NCBI RefSeq assembly: GCF_003576455.2
Contig: NZ_CP032869.1
Coordinates: forward strand, 496,001-560,000
Source of the DNA: Mucilaginibacter celer
GTDB lineage: Bacteria > Bacteroidota > Bacteroidia > Sphingobacteriales > Sphingobacteriaceae
Direction of reading: 5' to 3'
Length of the DNA: 64,000 nt
Shown: positions 24,998-33,106 of the stretch, piece by piece
Position numbering within the stretch: the first letter of the stretch is position 1
Layout of the letters: every line of letters starts with the position of its first letter
The notes under the pieces: generated by a model
Databases searched by the model: none
What the model was told of the DNA's origin: nothing
Seen by the model: only the letters and a program-made list of their open reading frames with translations
Translations under genes and position numbers: made by a program

Positions 24998-25143
24998 TGG
25001 AAAAACGCCACCGGAAATTTTTTTATGCTTTTTTGATTTTTAATTGCTTTTTAAGTCCGGCATGTAACCATAACAGTCGTGAGCATGTTGCAACTAAGCT
25101 GCATAATAACAATGCAAAAAACAGCGTTATAAAAATTGTATAA
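24994..25143 (+). CDS. Possible 49-residue exported or lipoprotein-like peptide
   Basis: A short frame starting M-M-E-K-R-H-R-K then a hydrophobic stretch F-F-Y-A-F-L-I-F-N-C-F-L-S-P-A-C-N-H-N. It has a basic n-region, a hydrophobic core and a cysteine at residue 24, like a weak lipobox signal peptide, then a polar tail rich in His and Asn (N-H-N-S-R-E-H, L-H-N-N-N-A). Its ATG overlaps the merC stop (ATGA), a sign of coupled translation. Asn/His richness beside MerC and a Fur protein hints at metal binding. It is too short to be sure, and candidate operator palindromes lie inside it. Confidence 0.45.
   Translation: MMEKRHRKFFYAFLIFNCFLSPACNHNSREHVATKLHNNNAKNSVIKIV
25087..25116. promoter_or_regulatory. 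Candidate operator palindromes upstream of the Fur-family gene
   Basis: GTTGCAAC (25087-25094) repeats the core of the palindrome upstream of merC. Six bases later lies TGCAT-7-ATGCA (25100-25116). They stand about 50-80 bases before the -7-like element TAAATTTG at 25168-25175. Autoregulation by the Fur-family protein is an inference. Confidence 0.35.
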
Positions 25144-25167
25144 ATGCCACATATTATAAACCATTGT

Positions 25168-25175
25168 TAAATTTG
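25168..25175 (+). promoter_or_regulatory. Candidate -7 element for the Fur-family gene
   Basis: TAAATTTG matches TAnnTTTG exactly and lies 33 bases before the ATG at 25208. No well-spaced TTG is visible for the -33 element. Confidence 0.4.
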
Positions 25176-25207
25176 CAGCCTTATACATTATAACCCTAAG
25201 TAGTTAA

Positions 25208-25654
25208 ATGATACAAACCCGCGATACCCAGTATTTTGAGCACCTGCTTGACAAGCATCGCCTGAAAAAAACCGCCCCAAGGTTGCGCGTTTTATCAATG
25301 ATGTCGTCGAGAAATACGGCTACTTCGCAGCCCGACCTGGAGAACCTGATGCACGATATCGACAGGGTTACCCTTTACCGCATCCTGAGCGCGTTTGAAG
25401 AAAAGGGGATCATTCATAAAGTGTTCGATCTGAATGGCACGGCGAATTACGCACTGTGTTCATCAAACTGTACGGAGCATCATCATCATGATGAGCACCT
25501 GCACTTTAACTGTGTCCAATGCAAAAATGTGTATTGTTTAAATGATATGAATTTACCTGCCATCAATCTCCCGGCTGGTTTTGAGCCGCAGGGCTTTACA
25601 ATTTATGCTAATGGTTTATGCCCTAAATGCAGTAAAAAGGCGGTAAAAAAATGA
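25208..25654 (+). CDS. Fur-family metal-responsive regulator
   Basis: A 148-residue Fur/Zur-type repressor. An N-terminal winged helix (about 10-80, with V-T-L-Y-R-I-L recognition helix) is followed by the dimerisation/metal domain: H-H-H-H-D-E-H-L-H-F and two C-x-x-C type clusters, C-V-Q-C and C-P-K-C, for structural zinc. Its neighbourhood (MerC, His-rich small peptide) and the GTTGCAAC sites favour a zinc-type regulator (Zur), but iron or another metal cannot be ruled out. The gene overlaps the amidase start by 4 bp (ATGA), so the amidase is translated from the same message. Confidence 0.88.
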   Translation: MIQTRDTQYFEHLLDKHRLKKTAPRLRVLSMMSSRNTATSQPDLENLMHDIDRVTLYRILSAFEEKGIIHKVFDLNGTANYALCSSNCTEHHHHDEHLHFNCVQCKNVYCLNDMNLPAINLPAGFEPQGFTIYANGLCPKCSKKAVKK

Positions 25655-26466
25655 GGTGTGGTGTTTTCTTCGGGATAATTGTCCTGTTACTTTTATCTGT
25701 TCCTCTTATATCCATCGCGCAGCAAAAAGATACTATCCCTGCGGTTACTACCTTTAAATTTAAAACGGTTATTATTGATGCCGGGCATGGCGGTAAAGAT
25801 GCAGGGGCCAGGGGATCACATTCGTTTGAAAAAAACGTAACCCTATCTATCGCCCTAAAACTGAAAGCAGCAATGGATACGGCCATTACCGATGTTAAAT
25901 CTATCCTTACCCGTGCCGATGATACGTTTATCCCGCTTAACCAGCGTTCGGCCATAGCCAACCAAAATAAAGGGAACCTGTTTATTTCTATCCACTGCAA
26001 TTCATCGCCCGAGGGTACCGCCGCGCGTGCACACAAACAAAAAGGTGTATTGCTGCTGGTTTACGGTTTCCACAGGCTTAAGGAACAGGAAGAGGCCGTG
26101 CGCGAAAACGCCTCTATCTTCCAGGAAAAGGATTATAAGCAAAACTATGAGAGCTATGACGAGAGTGATCCCTCAAATCTCATCATCCTTAATGCCTACA
26201 TCCAGAAATACCGCAAGCAAAGCATCCTGTTTGGCGATTTGGTTGATGACGAATTTACCGGCATTGACGGCCGCGAAAGCAATGGCGTTAAAGAGCAGGG
26301 CGTACTGGTGCTGGCCCACAGCGCTATGCCTGCCGTTTTGATTGAAACCGGTTTTATCAACAATCCGGAAGAGGAAGAATACCTGAACTCTGACGAAGGG
26401 CAGCATGAAATTGTGATGTCGATTATCAGGGCTTTGCGTAATTATCGGAAGGCGATAGGATCATAA
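25651..26466 (+). CDS. N-acetylmuramoyl-L-alanine amidase (Amidase_3)
   Basis: A 271-residue secreted amidase with a hydrophobic signal peptide (about 1-24, ending I-S-I-A-Q). The zinc sites of the Amidase_3/AmiC fold are visible: I-D-A-G-H-G-G-K-D near residue 47, the Glu in S-F-E-K-N-V-T, S-I-H-C-N-S and the late catalytic Glu in L-I-E-T-G-F-I-N-N. It cleaves the bond between N-acetylmuramic acid and L-alanine in peptidoglycan, in the periplasm. It overlaps the Fur-family gene by 4 bp, so a zinc-dependent cell-wall hydrolase may be co-expressed with a metal regulator. The GH20 gene after it is probably separate. Confidence 0.9.
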   Translation: MRCGVFFGIIVLLLLSVPLISIAQQKDTIPAVTTFKFKTVIIDAGHGGKDAGARGSHSFEKNVTLSIALKLKAAMDTAITDVKSILTRADDTFIPLNQRSAIANQNKGNLFISIHCNSSPEGTAARAHKQKGVLLLVYGFHRLKEQEEAVRENASIFQEKDYKQNYESYDESDPSNLIILNAYIQKYRKQSILFGDLVDDEFTGIDGRESNGVKEQGVLVLAHSAMPAVLIETGFINNPEEEEYLNSDEGQHEIVMSIIRALRNYRKAIGS

Positions 26467-26582
26467 GCGCGGCGCCTTTTTGTAGAAACGCATAGGAGGC
26501 CCATGTGATTCTCTACGGTGATAAAAAAAATTGCCGTTCTCCATCATCAAAAAAAGTATATTCGGTTTTACATTTACTTTTG

Positions 26583-28883
26583 ATGATCAATTATTTCCGC
26601 CTTCCAATCCAGTCCATAAAAATATCGGCTGCCATGTTATTGCTCGCCGTATTCGCCGTTTCGGGCAAAGCACAGATCGCCGTTAGGGGCATCATTCCTC
26701 AGCCTTTAGTGGTAAAAAACGATCATGTGGTTTATACATTCCCGCTGCATCTTGCAATTGGTTTGGGGGATGACGTGGATGCTGATAACCTCACATTTTT
26801 TAAAAGTTATGTGCGTTCACTAACCGGAGTTGAACCATCTGTAAATAACAAAATGGTTTACCCTAACGTATGGCTTCAGCTTGATAGCAATGGAGTGCAA
26901 GCGAAAGAAGGCTATACATTAACTGTTAAACGCAACAAAATAACTATCACCGGGCATGACGAAGCCGGTGTTTTTTACGGCTTACAATCGCTTGCACAAT
27001 TGCTGAAAATATCTAACGGTAAATTAACGCTTGAAGGATATGATATTTCAGATCATCCCCGCTTCGCCTACCGCGGAATGCACCTCGATGTAAGCCGCCA
27101 CTTTTTTGAGCCTGCCGCAATTAAAAAATGGATCGATCTGTTAGCGCTTTATAAAATCAATACCTTCCACTGGCATTTAACGGATGACCAAGGCTGGCGT
27201 ATCGAAATTAAAAAATACCCGCTGTTGCAGAGTATTTCGGCTTATAGGGATGAAACCATTATCGGTCACAAAAAAGATAGTCCGCATCGGTTTGATGGTA
27301 AACGTTATGGCGGATATTATACCCAGGATGAGGTAAAGGATATTGTAAAATACGCCACGCAAAGGCATATCACCGTAATACCAGAAATTGAAATGCCCGG
27401 TCATGCGCTGGCAGCTTTAGCGGCTTACCGGCAATTGGGTTGTACCGGCGGCCCGTACAAAGCCGCAACCTTCTGGGGTATTTTTGATGATGTGTACTGT
27501 GCCGGTAACGATGAAACATTTACCTTTTTACAAAATGTAATGGACGAGGTGCTGCCGCTGTTCCCCTCAAAATACATCCACATTGGCGGCGACGAATGCC
27601 CTAAAACCAAATGGAAAGCCTGCCCCAAATGCCAAAAACGCATTCAGGACGAGCATATGAAAGATGAAAAGGAACTGCAAAGCTATTTCATAGGCAGGAT
27701 GGAAAAATACCTCAACAGCAAAGGCAGGCAGATCATTGGCTGGGACGAGATACTGGAAGGCGGCTTAACCCCCGGTGCAACCGTAATGAGCTGGACGGGC
27801 GAAGAAGGAGGCATAGCCGCTGCCAAGCAACACCAGGAAGCCATCATGACGCCCGAAAAATATGTTTATCTGGATTATTACCAATCGCTTTATCCCGAAG
27901 AGCCATTGGCTGGCGGAGGCTATACACCTTTAAGCAAAGTGTACAACTACGAACCAATAACCAACGAGCTAAGCGGAGAGGAGGCCAAATATATTAAAGG
28001 CGTACAGGCCAATGCCTGGAGCGAATACATGGCCAGCCCGGAACAGGCCGAGCGGCAACTGTTCCCGCGGATGTTGGCTTTGGCCGAAGTTGGCTGGAGT
28101 TCTAAATCAAATAAAAACTACGCTGATTTTTTAAAACGATTAAGATACCAGCAACCCTTATTAAAAAGACTGAAGGTAAACGCTGCCAATGTTTTTGATG
28201 AGATAATTGACTCGGTAACGGAAACGGCAAACCACCAGGTAGCTTTAACCCTTAAAACAACGCTGCCCGGCGCTAAAATAGCTTACCGGCAGGAGGGTGA
28301 TAAAGCATACACAACCAGTGAATCTAATTCAGTCACGATAGAACCTCACAGCTTTAATAAAGCTATTGTGTTGTTAAATGGCAAACAGGTTGGCCGTACT
28401 TATGAAAAATCGTTCACTTTTCACAAAGCCATAGGTAAAAAGGTAACGCTTAAAAACCAGCCGCAGGGAGGTTATAATCCCGGCAATACCTTTAGCCTGG
28501 TAAACGGTGTTTTTGGCAGTAAGCTTTATAATGATGGCCAATGGTACGGTTTCAGCGGCGATGACCTGGATGCGGTTGTTGATCTGGGTAGTGTGCAAAG
28601 CGTATCGCGCTTAGGTATCAACATCCTGAAATACCACTGGCAAAAAATGTGGGAGCCAACCTTGCTAACTTTCGAAGCATCCGCAGATGGTGTCAATTAC
28701 ACGGAAGTTTACCGCCAAACTGATTTTCCGGACAATGGCATTAACGAAGTAAGGGCGAATATTAAAACCCAACAAGCCCGCTACATCAGGGTAAAAGGAA
28801 CCAATAAAGGCATTATTCCGCCAGGCGAATATATTGCCGGGGCAAAGGCATGGCTGATGGTGGATGAGATAGTGGTGAATTGA
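26583..28883 (+). CDS. Beta-N-acetylhexosaminidase, GH20 (first copy)
   Basis: A 766-residue secreted enzyme removing terminal beta-linked GlcNAc or GalNAc. Signal peptide to about residue 30 (A-V-S-G-K-A-Q), a GH20b N-terminal domain, then the catalytic barrel from about 160 with F-H-W-H-L-T-D-D-Q-G-W-R and the catalytic pair D337-E338 in H-I-G-G-D-E-C-P. Residues from about 660 look like a galactose-binding-like (F5/8 type C) module. The frame runs upstream to a GTG at 26505, but those residues lack signal features and cross a repeat remnant; the ATG at 26583 gives a proper signal peptide. It is not inside the PUL, unlike the GH20 at 51446. Confidence 0.93.
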   Translation: MINYFRLPIQSIKISAAMLLLAVFAVSGKAQIAVRGIIPQPLVVKNDHVVYTFPLHLAIGLGDDVDADNLTFFKSYVRSLTGVEPSVNNKMVYPNVWLQLDSNGVQAKEGYTLTVKRNKITITGHDEAGVFYGLQSLAQLLKISNGKLTLEGYDISDHPRFAYRGMHLDVSRHFFEPAAIKKWIDLLALYKINTFHWHLTDDQGWRIEIKKYPLLQSISAYRDETIIGHKKDSPHRFDGKRYGGYYTQDEVKDIVKYATQRHITVIPEIEMPGHALAALAAYRQLGCTGGPYKAATFWGIFDDVYCAGNDETFTFLQNVMDEVLPLFPSKYIHIGGDECPKTKWKACPKCQKRIQDEHMKDEKELQSYFIGRMEKYLNSKGRQIIGWDEILEGGLTPGATVMSWTGEEGGIAAAKQHQEAIMTPEKYVYLDYYQSLYPEEPLAGGGYTPLSKVYNYEPITNELSGEEAKYIKGVQANAWSEYMASPEQAERQLFPRMLALAEVGWSSKSNKNYADFLKRLRYQQPLLKRLKVNAANVFDEIIDSVTETANHQVALTLKTTLPGAKIAYRQEGDKAYTTSESNSVTIEPHSFNKAIVLLNGKQVGRTYEKSFTFHKAIGKKVTLKNQPQGGYNPGNTFSLVNGVFGSKLYNDGQWYGFSGDDLDAVVDLGSVQSVSRLGINILKYHWQKMWEPTLLTFEASADGVNYTEVYRQTDFPDNGINEVRANIKTQQARYIRVKGTNKGIIPPGEYIAGAKAWLMVDEIVVN

Positions 28884-28890
28884 GAATGAT

Positions 28891-29009
28891 GTCTGAACCG
28901 GGATTTGGGGAGATTTTTGGGATCACAGGATTTGATATGTTCTTATGTTAGATAGGACAAGAAAAAAATACCATAAATCCTAAAAATCTCCCCAAATCCC
29001 GGTTCAGAC
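28891..29009. repeat. GTCTGAACC palindromic element (copy E)
   Basis: A 119-bp element with perfect 28-bp inverted ends beginning GTCTGAACCGGGATTTGGGG and ending in the complement with GGTTCAGAC. It starts eight bases after the GH20 stop. A tail of CAATCAGCG/CAACGTAATC words follows at 29025-29062, as also seen after copies at 56196 and 63816. It fills much of the 278-bp gap before the kinase operon. Confidence 0.8.
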
Positions 29010-29161
29010 AAAATCAACCCACAAGCAATCAGCGCAATCAACGTAATCAAAAAAATCAGCGGTTTTTTTTTATATTTTTATACCAAACACTAATGCATGC
29101 GTTATGTTGAGTAAAAAGTTTTAATATTTGTTACCAATACTGATACCCCAAGTATAACTCA

Positions 29162-30595
29162 ATGAGCAAAGTATTTACTATTACCGAAGGATTGGAAAAC
29201 ATGGGGGCTTTACGAACGGGAGGCCAGGGCTCCGTTTATAAAGGTCGCCGTTATGGTCCGATAATTACCGCGGTAAAACTCCTGCCTACCCCCATACATA
29301 CCGAAAGTACCGACGATAAAAACTTCCGTAATTTTCAAAACGAGGTTGAAAAACTAAAAAAAGTAAACGAAGAACCTAACCCCAATGTGGTTAAGATCCT
29401 TAATTCGGGCATTACCGAAAGTGGTTCGTTCCCGTTTATTGAGATGGAGTTTATTGATGGACCGGATCTGGAAGATCTGCTGAAACCGCCGCACGAGCCT
29501 GTTTTTACTATTAAAGAGATCATTAAACTGGCCGATCAGCTGGCTAATGCGCTATCGCATTGCCATAAAGTATCGGTTAAACATGGCGATATCAAAAGCA
29601 ATAACGTAAAGTTTAATGTGCATACCGGTAACTATGTTCTGTTGGATTTTGGTCTTTCGGCTATGTCTGATGATCAGCGCCGTACCAGTATCCGCCATGC
29701 CGGGGCTATTGAGTTTATGGCACCCGAGCAAAACGAAGGACTGATGTATTTCCAGACCGACGTGTACAGCTACGGTATTATTTTATACGAACTGATAGCC
29801 GGCCGCGTGCCGTTCCCTCTAAAAGATAATGGCGAAACCGCCCGCACAGCCGTAATGCTGGCCCATATGGAGCTGGAAGTTCCGGACGCGATGGAGTTAA
29901 GGCGCAAAAACCTACCCGAAAGCTGGACGGAAGAGAAGCGTGAACTTGAAATGATGGTGCCTTCCTGGTTACTTCAAATACTTAGCAAGTGCCTGCAAAA
30001 GGATATCAACAACCGGTTTGCCAGTGGCATGGAGTTACAGGATGCTTTGGTACAGGGAAGTATTGGCGCAATCAATACCAGTCACCCGGATGATGCCTGG
30101 AACAGCGATGTTTTACTGAAAGAGAATGAACGCCTGCAAGGCCTGGTGTTGTATTACCAGGAGAACGAAGGAAAGCAACCGGCCCCAACTGTAGTTACTG
30201 CACCGGATGATCCAAGATCGGTACGGATGTCGAAACCGATTTTTATCATGTTTATGATATTACTTTGCGGCTTTACGGTGTTTTCGGCAGTGGTGATGGA
30301 TAAGTTTGGCGGCCGCATTTATCATGGTGTGGTAAACCGACTTTTTAAACCATCAAAAAAACAACAGGATACTACTACTACACAGGTGTCTGTGCCCACG
30401 CGAAGAGATACGCAGGAGCAGAAACCCAGTATTAAGCCTTTGGAGGAAGAACAAAACAGTAACATTCCACCTGAGGTTGATTCGACCACAGATTCGATTT
30501 TGAGAAATATACAACGGATTAAAAAGCGAAATCAGGACGCGCAGTTTTACCGCGACAGCGTGAAGAAGGCGGATACCTCCAACTTAAATTTTTAA
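29162..30595 (+). CDS. Transmembrane Ser/Thr protein kinase (PknB-like, no PASTA)
   Basis: A 477-residue Hanks-type kinase. Kinase domain about 10-295: glycine loop R-T-G-G-Q-G-S-V-Y-K, ATP-binding Lys39 (A-V-K-L), catalytic loop H141-G-D143-I-K-S-N-N, D162-F-G164 and A-P-E at 187-189. All catalytic residues are present, but the loop reads HGD, not HRD, so it is a non-RD kinase. One membrane segment lies at 359-379, then a polar tail of about 95 residues outside the cytoplasm, without PASTA repeats. It opens a compact operon with FHA proteins, a PP2C phosphatase and a SEDS-PBP fusion, so it probably controls septal or lateral wall synthesis. Confidence 0.93.
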   Translation: MSKVFTITEGLENMGALRTGGQGSVYKGRRYGPIITAVKLLPTPIHTESTDDKNFRNFQNEVEKLKKVNEEPNPNVVKILNSGITESGSFPFIEMEFIDGPDLEDLLKPPHEPVFTIKEIIKLADQLANALSHCHKVSVKHGDIKSNNVKFNVHTGNYVLLDFGLSAMSDDQRRTSIRHAGAIEFMAPEQNEGLMYFQTDVYSYGIILYELIAGRVPFPLKDNGETARTAVMLAHMELEVPDAMELRRKNLPESWTEEKRELEMMVPSWLLQILSKCLQKDINNRFASGMELQDALVQGSIGAINTSHPDDAWNSDVLLKENERLQGLVLYYQENEGKQPAPTVVTAPDDPRSVRMSKPIFIMFMILLCGFTVFSAVVMDKFGGRIYHGVVNRLFKPSKKQQDTTTTQVSVPTRRDTQEQKPSIKPLEEEQNSNIPPEVDSTTDSILRNIQRIKKRNQDAQFYRDSVKKADTSNLNF

Positions 30596-30613
30596 TGATT
30601 TAGTAAATTATAT

Positions 30614-31579
30614 ATGGAACCTAAATCAACATTCTGGCAACGCATCGGTTTGCAGGATTGGTTTTTACCCAACGGCAAGCCTCTGAATAAAGAGGCCGAA
30701 AAGGTGAAAGCCCTCACTCCGGACGATGTGTACCTGTACATTATTGAAAAATTCAAAGAATCGATCAAGCAGCTTTCATTTGCCGATAGGGTGGTTTTTT
30801 ACCACGAGTTTATCATCAGCTTTAATGAAGAGGATTACCAGGAGTTTGTGAATAACCGCTCGGGCTTGCTCGGCATCATCGTTAACGAATCGGTAAAGAA
30901 ATTTTATGAGCTGCTACGCGAATACCAGGAGGTAGGCAAAAAGGTAGAGCCATCAAGCTCAAAATGGGTATTCAGGCTGGTATCGCACCCCGATTATAAA
31001 CGTGGCGACAAAGGTTTTATAGGTAAACTATTGCCGGGCAGTACGGCGAAGAAAGAAGAAAACCTGCGGGTTACGTTCATCCCCCGCCAAACAGGTGTGG
31101 CCCAAACGTTGGATATCAGCAATGATGTGCTGAAGGGCTTCACCTACTATAGCGAGGGGTATTATGAGCTTCCTTATGCTAATGATCTGCATTATAACGA
31201 GCGGGAGGTATCTAAAGCGGGCAACAAAGTATTGGCGCGCCTGGAAACCATTATGCCCGATAAGCAATTTGTTGGCCGCAAGGTGGAGTACCTGATTAAA
31301 GATGACGACATCGTGGTATCAGGCTCGGACGAGGAAAGGGATGAGCAGGCAGTGTTTAAAGTGCCATCCGAATGGGTGAACACGCCGCACCTGCGCATCC
31401 GCCTTAATAAAGCCGATGGCAAGTTTTACATGGCCTCCTTTGGCGAACGCACGTTGATTAATGAACAGGAAGTTGCGCCAAGTGATGTAAACGCGCCGGT
31501 TTGGGTAGAACTGCCTTTTAACTCGAGGATTTTGCTTAACGGGATAGTAGGTATTAACATTTTCAAACCCGAACCATAA
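30614..31579 (+). CDS. Cytoplasmic protein with degenerate FHA-like C-terminal domain
   Basis: A 321-residue soluble protein, no signal or membrane segment. Residues 1-110 are helical and charged; the middle (about 125-215) is beta-rich (W-V-F-R-L-V-S-H-P-D-Y). The last 90 residues follow the order of FHA strands: T-P-H-L-R-I-R-L where FHA has S-R-x-H-A-x-I, D-G-K-F-Y-M-A-S-F-G-E, L-I-N-E-Q-E-V where FHA has N-G-T-x-V-N, and a final V-G-I-N-I-F strand. The G-R of strand 3 and the phosphothreonine-binding Ser/Arg/Asn are not evident, so binding to phosphopeptides is doubtful. It is 18 bp after the kinase. Role as scaffold or kinase substrate is an inference. Confidence 0.7.
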   Translation: MEPKSTFWQRIGLQDWFLPNGKPLNKEAEKVKALTPDDVYLYIIEKFKESIKQLSFADRVVFYHEFIISFNEEDYQEFVNNRSGLLGIIVNESVKKFYELLREYQEVGKKVEPSSSKWVFRLVSHPDYKRGDKGFIGKLLPGSTAKKEENLRVTFIPRQTGVAQTLDISNDVLKGFTYYSEGYYELPYANDLHYNEREVSKAGNKVLARLETIMPDKQFVGRKVEYLIKDDDIVVSGSDEERDEQAVFKVPSEWVNTPHLRIRLNKADGKFYMASFGERTLINEQEVAPSDVNAPVWVELPFNSRILLNGIVGINIFKPEP

Positions 31580-31680
31580 TGTCGCAAATATTATCAGTAG
31601 GGTTGTTGGCTATATGTGTGCTGTTATTAATAGCTCATTTTATCGACATAAAAAATTCCAGTAAAAACCATGGCAAGTAA
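31579..31680 (+). CDS. 33-residue single-span membrane microprotein
   Basis: A frame of 33 codons, M-S-Q-I-L-S-V-G-L-L-A-I-C-V-L-L-L-I-A-H then a polar tail with several Lys. Residues 4-21 make one full membrane helix; the tail I-D-I-K-N-S-S-K-N-H-G-K is positively charged and should be inside. Its ATG overlaps the stop of the previous gene (TAATG), and its end overlaps the start of the PP2C gene by 11 bp, so it fills the only gap between those two genes exactly. This fit argues for a real translated gene, perhaps a small subunit or regulator of the kinase/phosphatase/SEDS system. No family is recognised. Confidence 0.6.
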   Translation: MSQILSVGLLAICVLLLIAHFIDIKNSSKNHGK

Positions 31681-33103
31681 TTTTTTCGGAATAACGGATA
31701 CCGGTAAACAAAGGCAAAATAACGAAGACGTTTTTATTGCCGAAAAATCGGGCGATGGCAATTTTATTATTGCCTGTGTGATTGATGGGGTAGGCGGCTA
31801 CGCAGGCGGCGAAATTGCCGCCGAAATTGCCCGTGCCACCATTTTAGAGCAGCTGCAATACATAGCCGGCGATATTGTGCCCCTGCTGGTGAATACCTTT
31901 AAAATTGCCAATCAGCGTATTTATGATGAAAAGGCACAAAATAAAGAACTAAGCAGTATGGCCTGCGTGCTTACGCTGGTCGTTGCCGACTTGTTGAACA
32001 ATAAGTTTTACTACGCCCACGTAGGCGATACCCGCTTGTACCTGCTGCGCGATTATTCGCTGATAAAAATCTCTAAAGATCATTCATTTGTTGGTTTCCT
32101 GGAAGATTCCGGTCGCCTTAGCGAAGAGGCTGCTATGGACCACCCTAAGCGCAACGAAATAAATAAAGCCCTTGGGTTTACCCGGGAGATTGACCACGAT
32201 CCGGAATTTGTAGAAACCGGCAGTTCGCCATTTTTGCCCGGCGATATCCTGCTGATCTGCAGTGACGGGTTAACCGATCTGGTTGATAAAAGCAAAATTA
32301 CCAATATCCTCACCACCGGCGAAGATTTGCCCGCCAAGGGTAAAAAGCTAATTGAGGCGGCCAATAATAAAGGAGGCAAGGATAACGTAACCGTGGTGCT
32401 GGTACATAACGATAAAGAACGGAAACAGCACGCTACAACCAAGCCAACATCTACAGCCACAAAACCTGTTGAACAGCAGGAGGTAGTTGCCAAACCGGTT
32501 GCTCAAAAAGAGCAGACTCCCGCTACTGTGGTGAAAACCAAAGGTAACGGCGGTACAGTAGCTATACTAAGCATTTTGTGTTTTATATTTTTAGGCGGAT
32601 TTATCTGGCAGTTTAAAAAGAACAGCGAGTTTACGGTTATCCCCAAAAAAACGGATACACTGGCAGCGCAACCCATCAAAAACGCGCAGGAACTAAAATT
32701 ACAGGATACCATCAATAAGCTGAAAGGTAACACCCTGGTGCTCTCGGCAGCAGATTTTAAACAGCCCATTGTTTTAACGGATACGCTGCATATCAATAAG
32801 GATAGCATCTACATCAAAACAAAAGGCGAAATCATCTTCAAAAAAGATTCTACCTATAAAGGCCCGGCTATTGTGCTGGCTGCTAAATGTAAATATGTGG
32901 TTTTGGATAGTGTGGCCTTTGACGGTTTCAGGGTAGGTATTGCAACCCGCAACGATGCCCTGGTGCTTAAAAACGTACGTTTTAACAATTGCGCTATCCC
33001 TGTACTAACCGGTTACCTGTTGCCTAACATGAAATATATTTCGGGCAGATCATTAGGCAGCTTGTTTAAAGCCGATACCATCCCTTCAAAAACTACGCAC
33101 TGA
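31670..33103 (+). CDS. PP2C-type Ser/Thr phosphatase with transmembrane and beta-helix-like outer domain
   Basis: A 477-residue protein. Residues 1-245 are a PP2C/PstP phosphatase: N-N-E-D at 17-20, D39-G-V-G-G, V-G-D-T-R-L-Y, C-S-D-G-L-T-D-L and G-K-D-N-V-T-V, which supply the metal-binding aspartates. A Thr/Pro/Lys-rich linker leads to one membrane helix at 297-313. The outer 160 residues contain repeating short strands (I-Y-I-K-T-K-G-E-I-I-F, K-Y-V-V-L-D-S-V-A-F, A-L-V-L-K-N-V-R-F) like a right-handed beta-helix, a fold often used to bind glycans. It should reverse the phosphorylation made by the operon's kinase. It ends 3 bp before the fusion gene. Confidence 0.92.
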   Translation: MASNFFGITDTGKQRQNNEDVFIAEKSGDGNFIIACVIDGVGGYAGGEIAAEIARATILEQLQYIAGDIVPLLVNTFKIANQRIYDEKAQNKELSSMACVLTLVVADLLNNKFYYAHVGDTRLYLLRDYSLIKISKDHSFVGFLEDSGRLSEEAAMDHPKRNEINKALGFTREIDHDPEFVETGSSPFLPGDILLICSDGLTDLVDKSKITNILTTGEDLPAKGKKLIEAANNKGGKDNVTVVLVHNDKERKQHATTKPTSTATKPVEQQEVVAKPVAQKEQTPATVVKTKGNGGTVAILSILCFIFLGGFIWQFKKNSEFTVIPKKTDTLAAQPIKNAQELKLQDTINKLKGNTLVLSAADFKQPIVLTDTLHINKDSIYIKTKGEIIFKKDSTYKGPAIVLAAKCKYVVLDSVAFDGFRVGIATRNDALVLKNVRFNNCAIPVLTGYLLPNMKYISGRSLGSLFKADTIPSKTTH

Positions 33104-33106
33104 TAA

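Noticed and set aside
26505..26582. Upstream GTG start for the first GH20
   Set aside because: The extra residues precede a perfect signal peptide starting at 26583 and cross a worn repeat.
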